A stretch of DNA of 64,000 nucleotides from Deltaproteobacteria bacterium. Its GTDB lineage: Bacteria > Myxococcota_A > Polyangia > GCA-2747355 > JADLHG01. Each line of letters starts with the position of its first letter. Within the stretch, counting starts at the first letter, position 1. Location of the stretch: assembly GCA_020848905.1 (NCBI GenBank), contig JADLHG010000042.1, forward strand, positions 248,001 through 312,000, in the 5' to 3' direction. Shown one piece after another: positions 52,690 to 62,715 of the stretch. The notes under the pieces were generated by a model. The model made no database searches. It was not told the DNA's origin and saw only the letters and a program-made list of their open reading frames with translations. A program made the position numbers and the translations under genes.

Positions 52690-54760
52690 GCCCCACCTCC
52701 TGAGACGCCGGCAGCGCCGGCGATAAAGGAAACCACAGCGTGAAGGTGCTGCCCTGCCCCACGGCGCTCGCAAGCTCCACGCTACCACCGCAGGCCTTCA
52801 TGTGGCGACGCACGAGCGCCAGACCGAGCCCCGTCCCCTCCACGCCCACCTCCCGGGCCTGGGGCGCGCGATAGAAGTCCTCGAAGATGCGCCGCTGCTC
52901 CCCGGCCGGGATCCCGATCCCCTCGTCGCGCACGCGAACCCCCACCGCATCGGCCCGCCGCACCGAACGCACCTCGATGCGCGGCGCCCCGCGCGAGTAC
53001 TTCGCCGCGTTCGAGAGCAGATTCAGGATCGACTGCACCGCTGCCTCGCGGTCTGCGACGACGAGCGGCAGGCCTTCGTCGAGCTCGACGCCGATCTGGA
53101 CCGCCTCCCCCTCCGACAGGCGCCTGAAGGTCTCGATGGCCTCGACGGCGATGAGTCCGAGGTCCGCGGGGACCAGGTCGTAGCGCCGCGTCCCGCGCTC
53201 GATGCGCGAGAAGTCGAGCACGTTGGCGATGAGGCGTCCGAGTCGCTCCGACTCGCGGATGATCACCCCCTGGTACCGGCGCTGATCCTCCGGGCTCGCG
53301 GCGATCCCCTGCTCCAGCATCTCGGCGTACATACGAATCGAGGTCAGCGGGGTCTTGAGCTCGTGCGACACGTTCGAAGCGAAGTCGCTCTTGAGCTGCG
53401 CGAGATCGGACTCGCGCCGGACGCCTCGATAGGTCAGGAAGAGCCCCCCCGCGAGGACAAAGATCAGCCCCACGATCATGCCGAGCTGCCGCATCTGACT
53501 GCGGCGGTCGATCCCGCCGACGGGGTCCGAGGTGGGGACGAGCGCGTGCACGGCCCAGTGCCCGAGCGGGGGCTCGAGCAAGGCCGAGTGCAGGAGCTGC
53601 TCCGACCCCAGGCGAGGCGCCTCGCCCACGCGGTGGAGCACGAGCCGGAGCCCCTGGTCCCGCTGCCCCACCGCGGCCACCTGCTTGGCCACGCGCGCGC
53701 CGAGGAAGCCCTCCGATACCGCGTAGCCCAGCACCTGGTCCCCTTGGCGCCGCAGAACCAGGAAGGTCTGCCGGTCGAGGGCCATGCCGCGCACCGCGGG
53801 GCTCGCCTGCGCCTGGAGCTCGCTCAAGCCATAGCGGCGAAGCTGCGTCCCGAAGCGGTCGGCCGCGAAGAGAGCCTCGGTCTGCCGCCGGATGTGCCGC
53901 ACCACCTCGGGGCGCAACGTCCGGTCCCCCCGACGCGACGCCGCGTCGAGGCGGTCGAGCACCCACCCGAGGTAGAAGCGGCGGCTGGCGGTCGAGGTGA
54001 AGTACTCCCCGCGCAGGAGCTGGCCGTGGAGGGCCAGCACCCGACGGAGCGGCCCGAGCTCGGCGCGCCCCACGTCGGCGAGCAGGCCGTACGCGGTCCC
54101 CTCCCCATCCTGCACCAGCTCGAAGCGGTCCTTGAGCTGGGCGTAGACGCGGTCGGCGAGCGGGCCATCCTGCTGCCGCCGCGCGACGCGCGCCAGGCCG
54201 AGGAGCGCTTGCGCCGCAGGTGTCCCCTCGCCGCGGGAGGCCTGCCGGTAGAGCTGTGCGGCCCTCGGCAGCTCCCGGCGGTATTCGGCCGAGAGCGCGC
54301 GGCCGACCAGCTCTCCCTGCCGGCGCTGTTCCCGCAGCCGCACCACGTAGTTCCGCACGTCGAGCTCCGAGACGAGGTGCGGCGAGAGCTCCGTACGCCG
54401 CTCCCAGCTCCGCCCCCACGCGGGGCGCACGCTCGCGGGGTAGACGAGCTGCCCTCCGCGCAGGAGGAAGACGTGCCGGGCCACGGGGTGCGCACCAACG
54501 AAGCGCGCCGCCAGCTCGTCGTCGAGGTCCCGGTGCCGCGAGCGCTCGGCGAGCTCCTCGAGCGCCTTGCGCGCCTCCTCGCCTAGGCGCCCCGCGACGA
54601 GGCGCACGATGGCCGCCTGATCCTGCTTGAAGCGCTCCCGCAGGAGCAGCGCCTCCGCGCGATACGCACGCAGGCCGAGCACTGCCAAGGTGGTGGCCGG
54701 CGCGATGATCGCGAGCGCGGGCAGAAGGCCGCGCAGGACTTTGCCGCGCCGAGTGCGCAT
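52667..54760 (-). CDS. Sensor histidine kinase with TPR-like extracytoplasmic sensor
   Basis: 697 aa. TM1 is at about residues 12-32 and TM2 at about 426-444, leaving a large periplasmic region of nearly 400 residues. Part of it (about 160-215) reads like a TPR helix pair (RAAQLYRQASRGEGTPAAQALLGLARVARR). The dimerisation helix contains HELKTPLT (His466). HATPase boxes are NLLSNAAKY (N), DEGIGIP (G1) and GTGLGLALV (G2). The cognate response regulator overlaps its stop. Homology of the periplasmic part to a known sensor is not recognised. Confidence 0.9.
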   Translation of the reverse strand: MRTRRGKVLRGLLPALAIIAPATTLAVLGLRAYRAEALLLRERFKQDQAAIVRLVAGRLGEEARKALEELAERSRHRDLDDELAARFVGAHPVARHVFLLRGGQLVYPASVRPAWGRSWERRTELSPHLVSELDVRNYVVRLREQRRQGELVGRALSAEYRRELPRAAQLYRQASRGEGTPAAQALLGLARVARRQQDGPLADRVYAQLKDRFELVQDGEGTAYGLLADVGRAELGPLRRVLALHGQLLRGEYFTSTASRRFYLGWVLDRLDAASRRGDRTLRPEVVRHIRRQTEALFAADRFGTQLRRYGLSELQAQASPAVRGMALDRQTFLVLRRQGDQVLGYAVSEGFLGARVAKQVAAVGQRDQGLRLVLHRVGEAPRLGSEQLLHSALLEPPLGHWAVHALVPTSDPVGGIDRRSQMRQLGMIVGLIFVLAGGLFLTYRGVRRESDLAQLKSDFASNVSHELKTPLTSIRMYAEMLEQGIAASPEDQRRYQGVIIRESERLGRLIANVLDFSRIERGTRRYDLVPADLGLIAVEAIETFRRLSEGEAVQIGVELDEGLPLVVADREAAVQSILNLLSNAAKYSRGAPRIEVRSVRRADAVGVRVRDEGIGIPAGEQRRIFEDFYRAPQAREVGVEGTGLGLALVRRHMKACGGSVELASAVGQGSTFTLWFPLSPALPASQEVGLVHDSGH

Positions 54761-54766
54761 CTCTGC

Positions 54767-56551
54767 CTATTCTGGACTACCCCGCGCCTCCTCGCCAAGA
54801 GCGGCCGCGCCACGCGGCGGCCCTCGACGGCGCAGGCGCCCCTCCTCGATCCAGAGCACCTCGTCCGCCCGCTCGAGGAGCGATGCCCGGTGACTGACGA
54901 CCAGGACCGCGCGCTCGCGCGCCAGCGCCCGCACCGTCTCGATGAGAGCGCGTTCGTGCTCCTCGTCCAACGCCGACGACGGCTCGTCGAGGAGCAAGAC
55001 GGAAGGTCGCCGCAGGAGGGCCCGCGCGAGAGCCAGCCGCTGGAGCTCTCCCCCGCTCAGCCCCTGCCCTCCGGCCCCGAGGCGGGTCGCGAGCCCCTCC
55101 GGCAGACGCGCGATCCAGTCGCGCAGACCGGCGGCGCCGAGCGCCGCGCGGAGCTCCTCGTCGTCGGCGTGAGGGGCCCCGAAGCGAAGGTTCTCCGCAA
55201 GCGTGCCGTCGAGGAGCAGCGGCCGCTGCGGAACGAGCCCCACGCGCGCCCGGAGCGCTGCCAACGACACTTCGCCGAGCGGAAGGTCGTCCCAGGTCAA
55301 AGACCCGCCGCCGGGACGCTCGAGCCCGGCGAGCAGGCGGACGAGCGTGCTCTTCCCCGCCCCGGAGGGACCCGCGAGGGCCAGCAGCGCCCCCGCCCGC
55401 AGCTCGAGCGAGACGCCCTGCAGGACCGACGGCCCGTCCGCGTAGGCGAAGACGAGCTCCCGCGCCTCGAGAGCGCGGCGGAGCGGGGGCAAGCCCGGCT
55501 CGTGCTGCGCATCCCCCCCCTCCTCGGCAGGGAGCCCGAGGAGCTCCGCCAGGCGGTCGAGGCTCGCCCGGCCCGCCGCGAGCTGGTGCCACGCCTGGCC
55601 CAGCGACTTGAGCGGGCGATAGAGCAGGAGCACCGCGGTCACGAACGAGACCAGGCTCTCCGGCGCCAACGCGCCTCGGCGCACCTGCGTCCCGGCCCAG
55701 AGCAGCGCGGCCGCGAGGCCGAGCGCCGCCGCCACCTCGTTCAGCCACGGGCCCAGCCCGCGCAGGCGCACGCGCTCGAGCGCCGACCGGAGGGCCCCGC
55801 GACTCGCGTCCGCGATCGCCCGGCTCACCCGCTCCTCGGCGCCGCAGCTCTTGACCTCCTGAATGGCCGCGAGGCTCCCGTGGGCCCGCGCGGCCAGCGC
55901 ACCGAGGGCGGACTGCCCCTCCGCGCTCGAACGCTTCACGCGACGGGCGAGAAGCCCCACCCCGAGCCCGACGGCCGGGACGAGAAGCAGCGTCACCGCG
56001 GCAAGCCCGGGCGCGACCCGGAGCGCGACGGCGAGCAGCGCCAGCGCGGCCAGCCCCTCTTTGAGCAGCGTGAGCCGCGGCCCGAGCACGGCGCTCTGGA
56101 CCTTCTGCACGTCGTCCACCAAGCGCACGAGGAGGTCCCCCGACGAGAGCCGCGCGTGCACGCCGAAAGGGAGACGCACGAGATGGTCGAAGAGCCGCGT
56201 CCGCAACGCGTGCGCCACCCGCTCCGCCGTGCCGTCTAGCAGGTAGGTCTGCCCGAGCTGCGCCCCCCCTTTGACGAGCGCCAGCCCGACGAGGAACGCC
56301 GCCACCAGCGCCAGAGTGCCCGTCGTGGGGAGCGCCTCGCGCAGCGTCGCCGGCACGAGCTGCAGGAAGGGTTCGCGCCCCCGCGCACCGCCGGTGAGAA
56401 CGAGGGAGAGGAGCGGCCCCGTCAGGTAGGCGTAGAGTCCGCCCGCCACGGCCGTGGCGCCCGCGCAGAGGGCCCCGAGGAGCAGGCGGCCTCGGTGCGG
56501 GCGGAGCAGACCCTCGAGAGGTCTCCGCGAACGCACCGACCGCCGGGTCAC
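54767..56551 (-). CDS. MsbA-like ABC exporter (TM + ATPase)
   Basis: 594 aa half-transporter. The membrane domain (about residues 15-340) has around six helices and the ABC-exporter type coupling pattern FDHLVRLPFGVHARLSSGDLL. The ATPase domain is complete: Walker A GPSGAGKST, signature LSGGELQRLALARAL, Walker B VLLLDEPSSALDEEH, H-loop VSHR. The architecture fits lipid A/lipid flippases (MsbA family), but substrate assignment is inference from neighbours (glycosyltransferase, lpxB). The GTG start overlaps the glycosyltransferase stop by 4 bp, so the pair is coupled. Confidence 0.85.
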   Translation of the reverse strand: MTRRSVRSRRPLEGLLRPHRGRLLLGALCAGATAVAGGLYAYLTGPLLSLVLTGGARGREPFLQLVPATLREALPTTGTLALVAAFLVGLALVKGGAQLGQTYLLDGTAERVAHALRTRLFDHLVRLPFGVHARLSSGDLLVRLVDDVQKVQSAVLGPRLTLLKEGLAALALLAVALRVAPGLAAVTLLLVPAVGLGVGLLARRVKRSSAEGQSALGALAARAHGSLAAIQEVKSCGAEERVSRAIADASRGALRSALERVRLRGLGPWLNEVAAALGLAAALLWAGTQVRRGALAPESLVSFVTAVLLLYRPLKSLGQAWHQLAAGRASLDRLAELLGLPAEEGGDAQHEPGLPPLRRALEARELVFAYADGPSVLQGVSLELRAGALLALAGPSGAGKSTLVRLLAGLERPGGGSLTWDDLPLGEVSLAALRARVGLVPQRPLLLDGTLAENLRFGAPHADDEELRAALGAAGLRDWIARLPEGLATRLGAGGQGLSGGELQRLALARALLRRPSVLLLDEPSSALDEEHERALIETVRALARERAVLVVSHRASLLERADEVLWIEEGRLRRRGPPRGAAALGEEARGSPE

Positions 56552-57264
56552 TTGCCGCGCACCGTGAGGCGCAGGCGCCAGACCATCCACACCGCCTCGG
56601 CGAAGATCTTGCGCGACATCTTGGACTGTCCGACGCGACGGTCCACGAACACGATCGGCAGCTCCTCCACGCGGAAGCCCTGCTTCAGCGCGCGGTAGGT
56701 CATCTCGATCTGGAAGGCGTACCCTTCGGACCTCACCCCCTCGAGGTCCAGCGTCTCGAGGACGCGGCGACGGAAGCACTTGAAGCCGCCGGTCAGGTCC
56801 CGCACCCGCACGCCGAGCACCGTGCGCGCGTAGAGGCTCCCCCCGCGGCTGATCATCTGTCGGACGAGGCCCCAGTTCTCGGTCCCGCCGCCCGCGGCGT
56901 AGCGCGACCCGAGCACGAGATCCGCCCCGGCGCGTGCCCGCGCCACGAGCTGCGGCAGGTAGCGCGGGTCGTGCGAGAAGTCGGCGTCCATCTCGACGAG
57001 GTACTCGTAGGATCTCTCGAGCCCCCAGCGGAATCCGGCGAGGTAGGCGCGCCCGAGGCCCTGCTTCCCCGGGCGGTGGAGCACGTGCACCCGCCCGTCC
57101 GCGCGCGCGAGCTCGTCCGCGAGCTCGCCCGTGCCGTCGGGGGAGTTGTCGTCCACGACGAGCAGATGCGCTTCGGGGAGCTGTTCGAGGATCTGGGCCG
57201 TGATCGGCCCCAGGTTGTCTCGTTCGTTGTACGTCGGGACGATGATCAGGATTCCGTCGGACAT
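56548..57264 (-). CDS. Polyprenyl/dolichol-phosphate mannose synthase-like glycosyltransferase (GT2)
   Basis: 238 aa GT-A-fold transferase. The nucleotide-binding start IIVPTYNERDN, DDNSPDGT and the metal-binding EMDADFSHDP are intact. The product-side motif DLTGGFKCFRRRVLE and the SKMSRKI segment are typical of DPM1-type enzymes. 238 aa without C-terminal membrane helices suggests the short soluble form. It probably makes polyprenyl-phosphate mannose (or another hexose) for exported glycans, consistent with coupling to an ABC exporter. Confidence 0.88.
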   Translation of the reverse strand: MSDGILIIVPTYNERDNLGPITAQILEQLPEAHLLVVDDNSPDGTGELADELARADGRVHVLHRPGKQGLGRAYLAGFRWGLERSYEYLVEMDADFSHDPRYLPQLVARARAGADLVLGSRYAAGGGTENWGLVRQMISRGGSLYARTVLGVRVRDLTGGFKCFRRRVLETLDLEGVRSEGYAFQIEMTYRALKQGFRVEELPIVFVDRRVGQSKMSRKIFAEAVWMVWRLRLTVRGK

Positions 57265-57340
57265 GGCGGCGCATCATAGAGACGACACCGCTGCCACGGC
57301 AAGCACCGTGTAGAGCGCCGATCGGTCGCGCGACCGCGTG

Positions 57341-57967
57341 CTACCCGGGGACCTGCGCGATCAGGCGACGCACCACCTCGCGCAGCCGGCGAGAGCCGCC
57401 TCCGTCGCGGTAGATGAAGCGCAGGCCGTAGCCGGTGGGGGTGCGGCAGGTGACCTTGCTCGCGATGGAGATCGGGTGCGCCCCGCCGGGGGTCTTGAGC
57501 TCGACGACGATCTCGTCGCCGATCGTCAGGGGTTCTTCGGTGACGAGCTGCGCGCCGCCGATGCTGATGTCCCCGAGCTCTCCCCCCGCCGAGTCCGGGG
57601 CGTTCGCGCGGCGCCATCGTATCTCGAAGTCCACGGGGACCCGAGGGTGTCGCCGCTTCACGGCTGCGGGTCGGTGCCCCGCGGCCACGGCCATGACGAA
57701 GTCCCGCTTCTCGGCGTCCGCGCCGTCGAACGCCACGACCGCGCCGGCGCGGATTCCCAAGCGAGGCAGCGCCGCCCGCCAGGAACGGACGACCCCGCGC
57801 AGCATCATCTTGTTGGGCAGCTCCGGGAAGTGCAGCTCGATGACCACCGGCTCATCTTCTTGTAGCGGATGCGTTGTAGGGCAGAACACGCCTCCGCCAT
57901 CCAGCTCTTCCCGGTAGGCCTCAAGAAAACCTTGTTTGTCTCTGAACCGAGCCTTCAATACGCGCAT
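57341..57967 (-). CDS. PilZ-domain protein (c-di-GMP receptor candidate)
   Basis: 208 aa. The second half is a canonical PilZ domain with the c-di-GMP motifs RRHPR (RxxxR at VKRRHPRVPVDF) and DISIGGAQL (D/NxSxxG). The first half (ARFRDKQGFLEAYREELDGGG..VVIELHFPELP..VVRSW) resembles a degenerate second PilZ-like barrel common in myxobacteria. The ATG at 57967 is served by a promoter inside the end of lpxB. The partner protein is unknown. Confidence 0.85.
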   Translation of the reverse strand: MRVLKARFRDKQGFLEAYREELDGGGVFCPTTHPLQEDEPVVIELHFPELPNKMMLRGVVRSWRAALPRLGIRAGAVVAFDGADAEKRDFVMAVAAGHRPAAVKRRHPRVPVDFEIRWRRANAPDSAGGELGDISIGGAQLVTEEPLTIGDEIVVELKTPGGAHPISIASKVTCRTPTGYGLRFIYRDGGGSRRLREVVRRLIAQVPG

Positions 57968-57995
57968 CGTGCCAACTGGATATGTAGTGCAGAAA

Positions 57996-58024
57996 ACTAT
58001 AACCTGCGCGCCCGACGCGCACAA
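57996..58024 (-). promoter_or_regulatory. Promoter for the PilZ gene inside the 3' end of lpxB
   Basis: TTGTGC (58024-58019) and TATAGT (58001-57996) are 17 bp apart on the minus strand. The -10 matches consensus at 5 of 6 positions and overlaps the lpxB stop. The predicted start is near 57989, about 22 nt before the PilZ ATG. It would let the c-di-GMP receptor be expressed independently of lpxB. Confidence 0.65.
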
Positions 58025-59157
58025 GGCGAGCCTTCAGTGGGGGCCCGAAACAACTCGCGGGCCAGGTGGGCGACGCGCTGCGCCACCCCGGGTGGACCCA
58101 GACAGCGGGCCACGCGCTCCGCCCCCCGACGCGCCCGCTCGGCCGAGGCCGGCTCGAGCAAGCGGCGCATCTCGCGCACCAGCCGCTCGGGAGAGACCTC
58201 CTCCTGCAGGAGCTCCGGGCAGAGCTCCTCGTCGAGGAGCAAGTTGGGCAACGCGAGGTAGGGGACCTTCACGAGGCGCCGCGCCACGGCGTGGGTGGTC
58301 CTCGAGACGCGGTAGACCACCGCCGTCGGCACGCCGGCCAGGGCGAGCTCGAGGGTCGCGGTCCCCGCCGCGCAGATCGCCGCGTCCGCCGCCCCGAACG
58401 CCGCGGCAGACTCGGCGCGAGGCAGCTCCGGCGCGAGCCGCTCGCAGAGTGCGCGGTGCGCTCCTCCGGGCGAGACGACAAAGCTCTGCACGCTCGCACC
58501 GAGAGCCGTAGCCGTGGCGCGCAGTGCTGGAAGGTGCCGGAGCACTTCGCCCTCGCGCGAACCAGGGAGCAACGCGAGAGCCGGCCGCGCGTCGAGTCCG
58601 AGCGACCGTCGGGCCGCTTCGCGCGGCTCCTGGCGAAAGAGGTCGCGCAAGGGGTGCCCGACGAATACGGCGGGCACTCCCCGGCCCCGGAACCAGGCCT
58701 CTTCGAAGGGGAGGATCACCGCCAGCCGGTCCACGAGGCGACGCAGGGGACGAGCGCGGAAGCCGAGCCAGGCCCACCTCTGCGGGGCGACGTAGTAGAG
58801 CACGGGCACGCCGAGCAGCTTGAGCGCGCGAGCGAGCCGAAGGTGAGCTCCCGGGTAATCCACGAGTAGGGCGAGCACCGGCCGACGCCGTGCGGCCTCC
58901 AGCGCGAGGTCTGCCACGAGCCGCGCGGCCGCGCCGAACCCTCCGAGCGCCTCGGTCAACCCCGCGACCGCCAGCCGCTCGACCCGGTGACGGAGCTCCA
59001 CTCCGGCCGCCGCGCTCTCGGGCCCCCCGGCCCCGAAGAAGCGCAGCTTCGGCGCCTCGCTTCGCAGCGCCTCCACGACGGGAGCGACCCACCGGTCGCC
59101 CGAGAGCTCGCCGGACGACACGAGCACCCACGAGGAAGCATCGGCGGCCAGCGGCAT
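57997..59157 (-). CDS. lpxB: Lipid-A-disaccharide synthase
   Basis: LpxB joins UDP-diacylglucosamine and lipid X to form the lipid A disaccharide on the inner face of the inner membrane. Family segments are SSGELSGDRW at the N-terminus, LLVDYPGAHLRLARALK and YYVAPQRWAWLGFRA. FEEAWFRGRGVPAVFVGHPL, LLPGSREGEV and AGTATLELALAGVP also match, as does the C-terminal PYLALPNLLLDEELCPELLQEE. 386 aa is standard. It is separated from lpxA by most of the window, unlike the lpxD-fabZ-lpxA-lpxB cluster of E. coli. Confidence 0.95.
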   Translation of the reverse strand: MPLAADASSWVLVSSGELSGDRWVAPVVEALRSEAPKLRFFGAGGPESAAAGVELRHRVERLAVAGLTEALGGFGAAARLVADLALEAARRRPVLALLVDYPGAHLRLARALKLLGVPVLYYVAPQRWAWLGFRARPLRRLVDRLAVILPFEEAWFRGRGVPAVFVGHPLRDLFRQEPREAARRSLGLDARPALALLPGSREGEVLRHLPALRATATALGASVQSFVVSPGGAHRALCERLAPELPRAESAAAFGAADAAICAAGTATLELALAGVPTAVVYRVSRTTHAVARRLVKVPYLALPNLLLDEELCPELLQEEVSPERLVREMRRLLEPASAERARRGAERVARCLGPPGVAQRVAHLARELFRAPTEGSPCARRARRL

Positions 59158-59390
59158 CGAAGACTAGGCGATAGGTCGCGCGGCCGGTACGGCCCACACA
59201 GCTCGGAGAACAACGTGAGCGGGGAGCGTCAGCAGGAGAGGAGGCGGTTCCAGATCAACGTGAGCACGCGCATGAGGAGCAGCTACCGAAGCCGTCTGAA
59301 CCGTCTGAACCGTACCGACCGCGCGACAAGGGATGGCTGACCCTTTACTCCCCCGCCCGTCGAGGTGTCAAGTCAAAGCGGGCCCAGGAT
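59158..59390. other. Intergenic region upstream of lpxB
   Basis: 232 bp with no supported gene. A short tandem repeat (CCGTCTGAA twice, 59292-59309, then a degenerate third copy) is the only feature. No promoter with two acceptable boxes is seen, although one would be expected here for lpxB. Confidence 0.4.
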
Positions 59391-59665
59391 TCACTTCGCG
59401 CCCGATCCCGATCCCGGCCCTGATCCCGCCCCTGCGCCACCGCTCATCGTCGTCACGAAGTCGGTGACCATCTGGGTGCAGCGCTCCTTGTAGACCACGA
59501 GCAGGACGAGCGCGACCAGCATCATGAGCAAGGTGAAGAGCTGCGCCCACGCCACGCGGCTGCCGCGCCGCCGATGCAGGTGCCGGTCGAGGGTGATGGG
59601 CGGCAGAGGCTCCCCCTGCTCCTCGTCCTCCACCTCGCGCGGTGGACCGCCGTTGCCGGGTTCGT

Positions 59666-59669
<4 letters not shown>
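59391..59669 (-). CDS. Small single-pass membrane protein of unknown function
   Basis: 92 aa. A Pro/Glu-rich cytoplasmic-like N-terminus is followed by one TM helix (LFTLLMMLVALVLLVVY), a Cys (ERCTQM) and a Gly/Ser/Ala tail. The ATG overlaps the recJ stop in an ATGA arrangement, so it is translated with recJ. Not a recognised family. Confidence 0.6.
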
Positions 59670-61387
<1,718 letters not shown>

Positions 61388-61402
61388 GCCAGCGCCGGTG
61401 AT

Positions 61403-62704
61403 CTAACGGGCGGTGGCCGGCTTCTTGACGAAGCGCTCGTGGATGACGATGAGCAGCGGGCTGGCGATGAAGATAGTGGAGTACGTTCCGGCGACGAGAC
61501 CGACCGACAGGCAGAAGGCGAAGGGCTTGAGCGCTCCGGTGCCGAAGACCCAGATCGCGATACTCGTCAGAAACACGGTGAGGGAGGTCAGGATCGTGCG
61601 GCTTATCGTCTCGTTCAGAGAGGTATTGACGAGCACACCGAACTTCCGATCGCGATGCCGGCCCATGTTCTCGCGAATGCGGTCGAAGATGACGATGGTG
61701 TCGTTGATCGAGTAGCCGGCGATGGTCAGCAGCGCGGCCAGAACGGGCATCGAGAACTCGGTCCAGGTGATGGCCACGGCCCCCGTGGCGATGATCACGT
61801 CGTGCATGAGCGCCACGACGGCACCCGGGGCGTAGCGAAAGTCGAAGCGGAAGGCGATGTAGACCAGGATGAGGAGCAACGAGTAGATAATGGCCTTGAT
61901 GCCGTCGTCGCGGAGCTGCTTGCCCATCTTGGCGCCCACCGACTCGACCTGGGGAATGTCCTTGATCACCCCTGCCCCGAGCTTCGACTCGAAGCCCTTT
62001 CGCACCGCGTCGCCAAGCCCGCCCAGGGTCACCTCGTAGCTATGGTCCTCGGGTCGCCCGAAACGCTGCACCTGCGCCACGCTGATGTTCACCCCCTTGA
62101 ACGCCGCGCGGATGGCGTCGGTTGTCGCCGTCTCCAGGGTGGCGTCGGGCTTCTTCGGCGTCACCGCGGCAGCCGGGGCGCTCGCCGGCTGCGTCGCTGC
62201 CGCCTGGCTCGCCGGCGCCGACGCGGGAGGCGTCTGCGGGGCTTCCGGGGTCTTACCCGCCGCAGGCTCTTCCTTGAAGGCGAGGTAGATGCGGTCCCCC
62301 TCGGTGCCGTAGTCGAAACGTCGCAGCTTGTTCCCGAAGGCCTTCTTCACCGCCTCGCGCGCGCGCTCCTGGTCGGCCGCCGTGAACGCGACCACCTGAG
62401 CGAGCCGCAGCATGAAGAGGTTCGGGCGGGCGGCGTCCTCCATCTTGACCACCTCGCCCCCCGGAAACCCTCCCGCCTCGAGCGCGTGACGCACCTCCCC
62501 CGCCTGCACGGCCTTCGCGAACTCGATCTGGATCTGGGTTCCGCCCTTGAAGTCGGTGCCGTAGTTCAGCGCGTCGCCACGAATGATCCAGTTAGCTACC
62601 AGCGCACCGAGGCTGACCAGGATCGCGACCACGGACACCCCGCCGAAGAACTTGGCTCGTCCGACGAAGTCGACGTTGAGATTCGATTTAATCCACTGGG
62701 CCAT
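61403..62704 (-). CDS. secF: Protein translocase subunit SecF
   Basis: SecDF uses the proton gradient to finish protein export through SecYEG. SecF here has the first TM (FFGGVSVVAILVSLGALVANW) and the periplasmic domain start GTDFKGGTQIQI. Five C-terminal helices follow, with the conserved SINDTIVIFDRIREN. A Pro/Ala/Thr-rich insertion splits the periplasmic domain (about residues 135-175). 433 aa is longer than usual (about 310-325) because of this insertion. ATG 62704 follows secD by 11 bp. Confidence 0.95.
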   Translation of the reverse strand: MAQWIKSNLNVDFVGRAKFFGGVSVVAILVSLGALVANWIIRGDALNYGTDFKGGTQIQIEFAKAVQAGEVRHALEAGGFPGGEVVKMEDAARPNLFMLRLAQVVAFTAADQERAREAVKKAFGNKLRRFDYGTEGDRIYLAFKEEPAAGKTPEAPQTPPASAPASQAAATQPASAPAAAVTPKKPDATLETATTDAIRAAFKGVNISVAQVQRFGRPEDHSYEVTLGGLGDAVRKGFESKLGAGVIKDIPQVESVGAKMGKQLRDDGIKAIIYSLLLILVYIAFRFDFRYAPGAVVALMHDVIIATGAVAITWTEFSMPVLAALLTIAGYSINDTIVIFDRIRENMGRHRDRKFGVLVNTSLNETISRTILTSLTVFLTSIAIWVFGTGALKPFAFCLSVGLVAGTYSTIFIASPLLIVIHERFVKKPATAR

Positions 62705-62715
62705 CGTGCGTCCCT

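Noticed and set aside
59292-59318. CRISPR or satellite repeat from CCGTCTGAA copies
   Set aside because: Only two exact 9-bp copies and no spacers.
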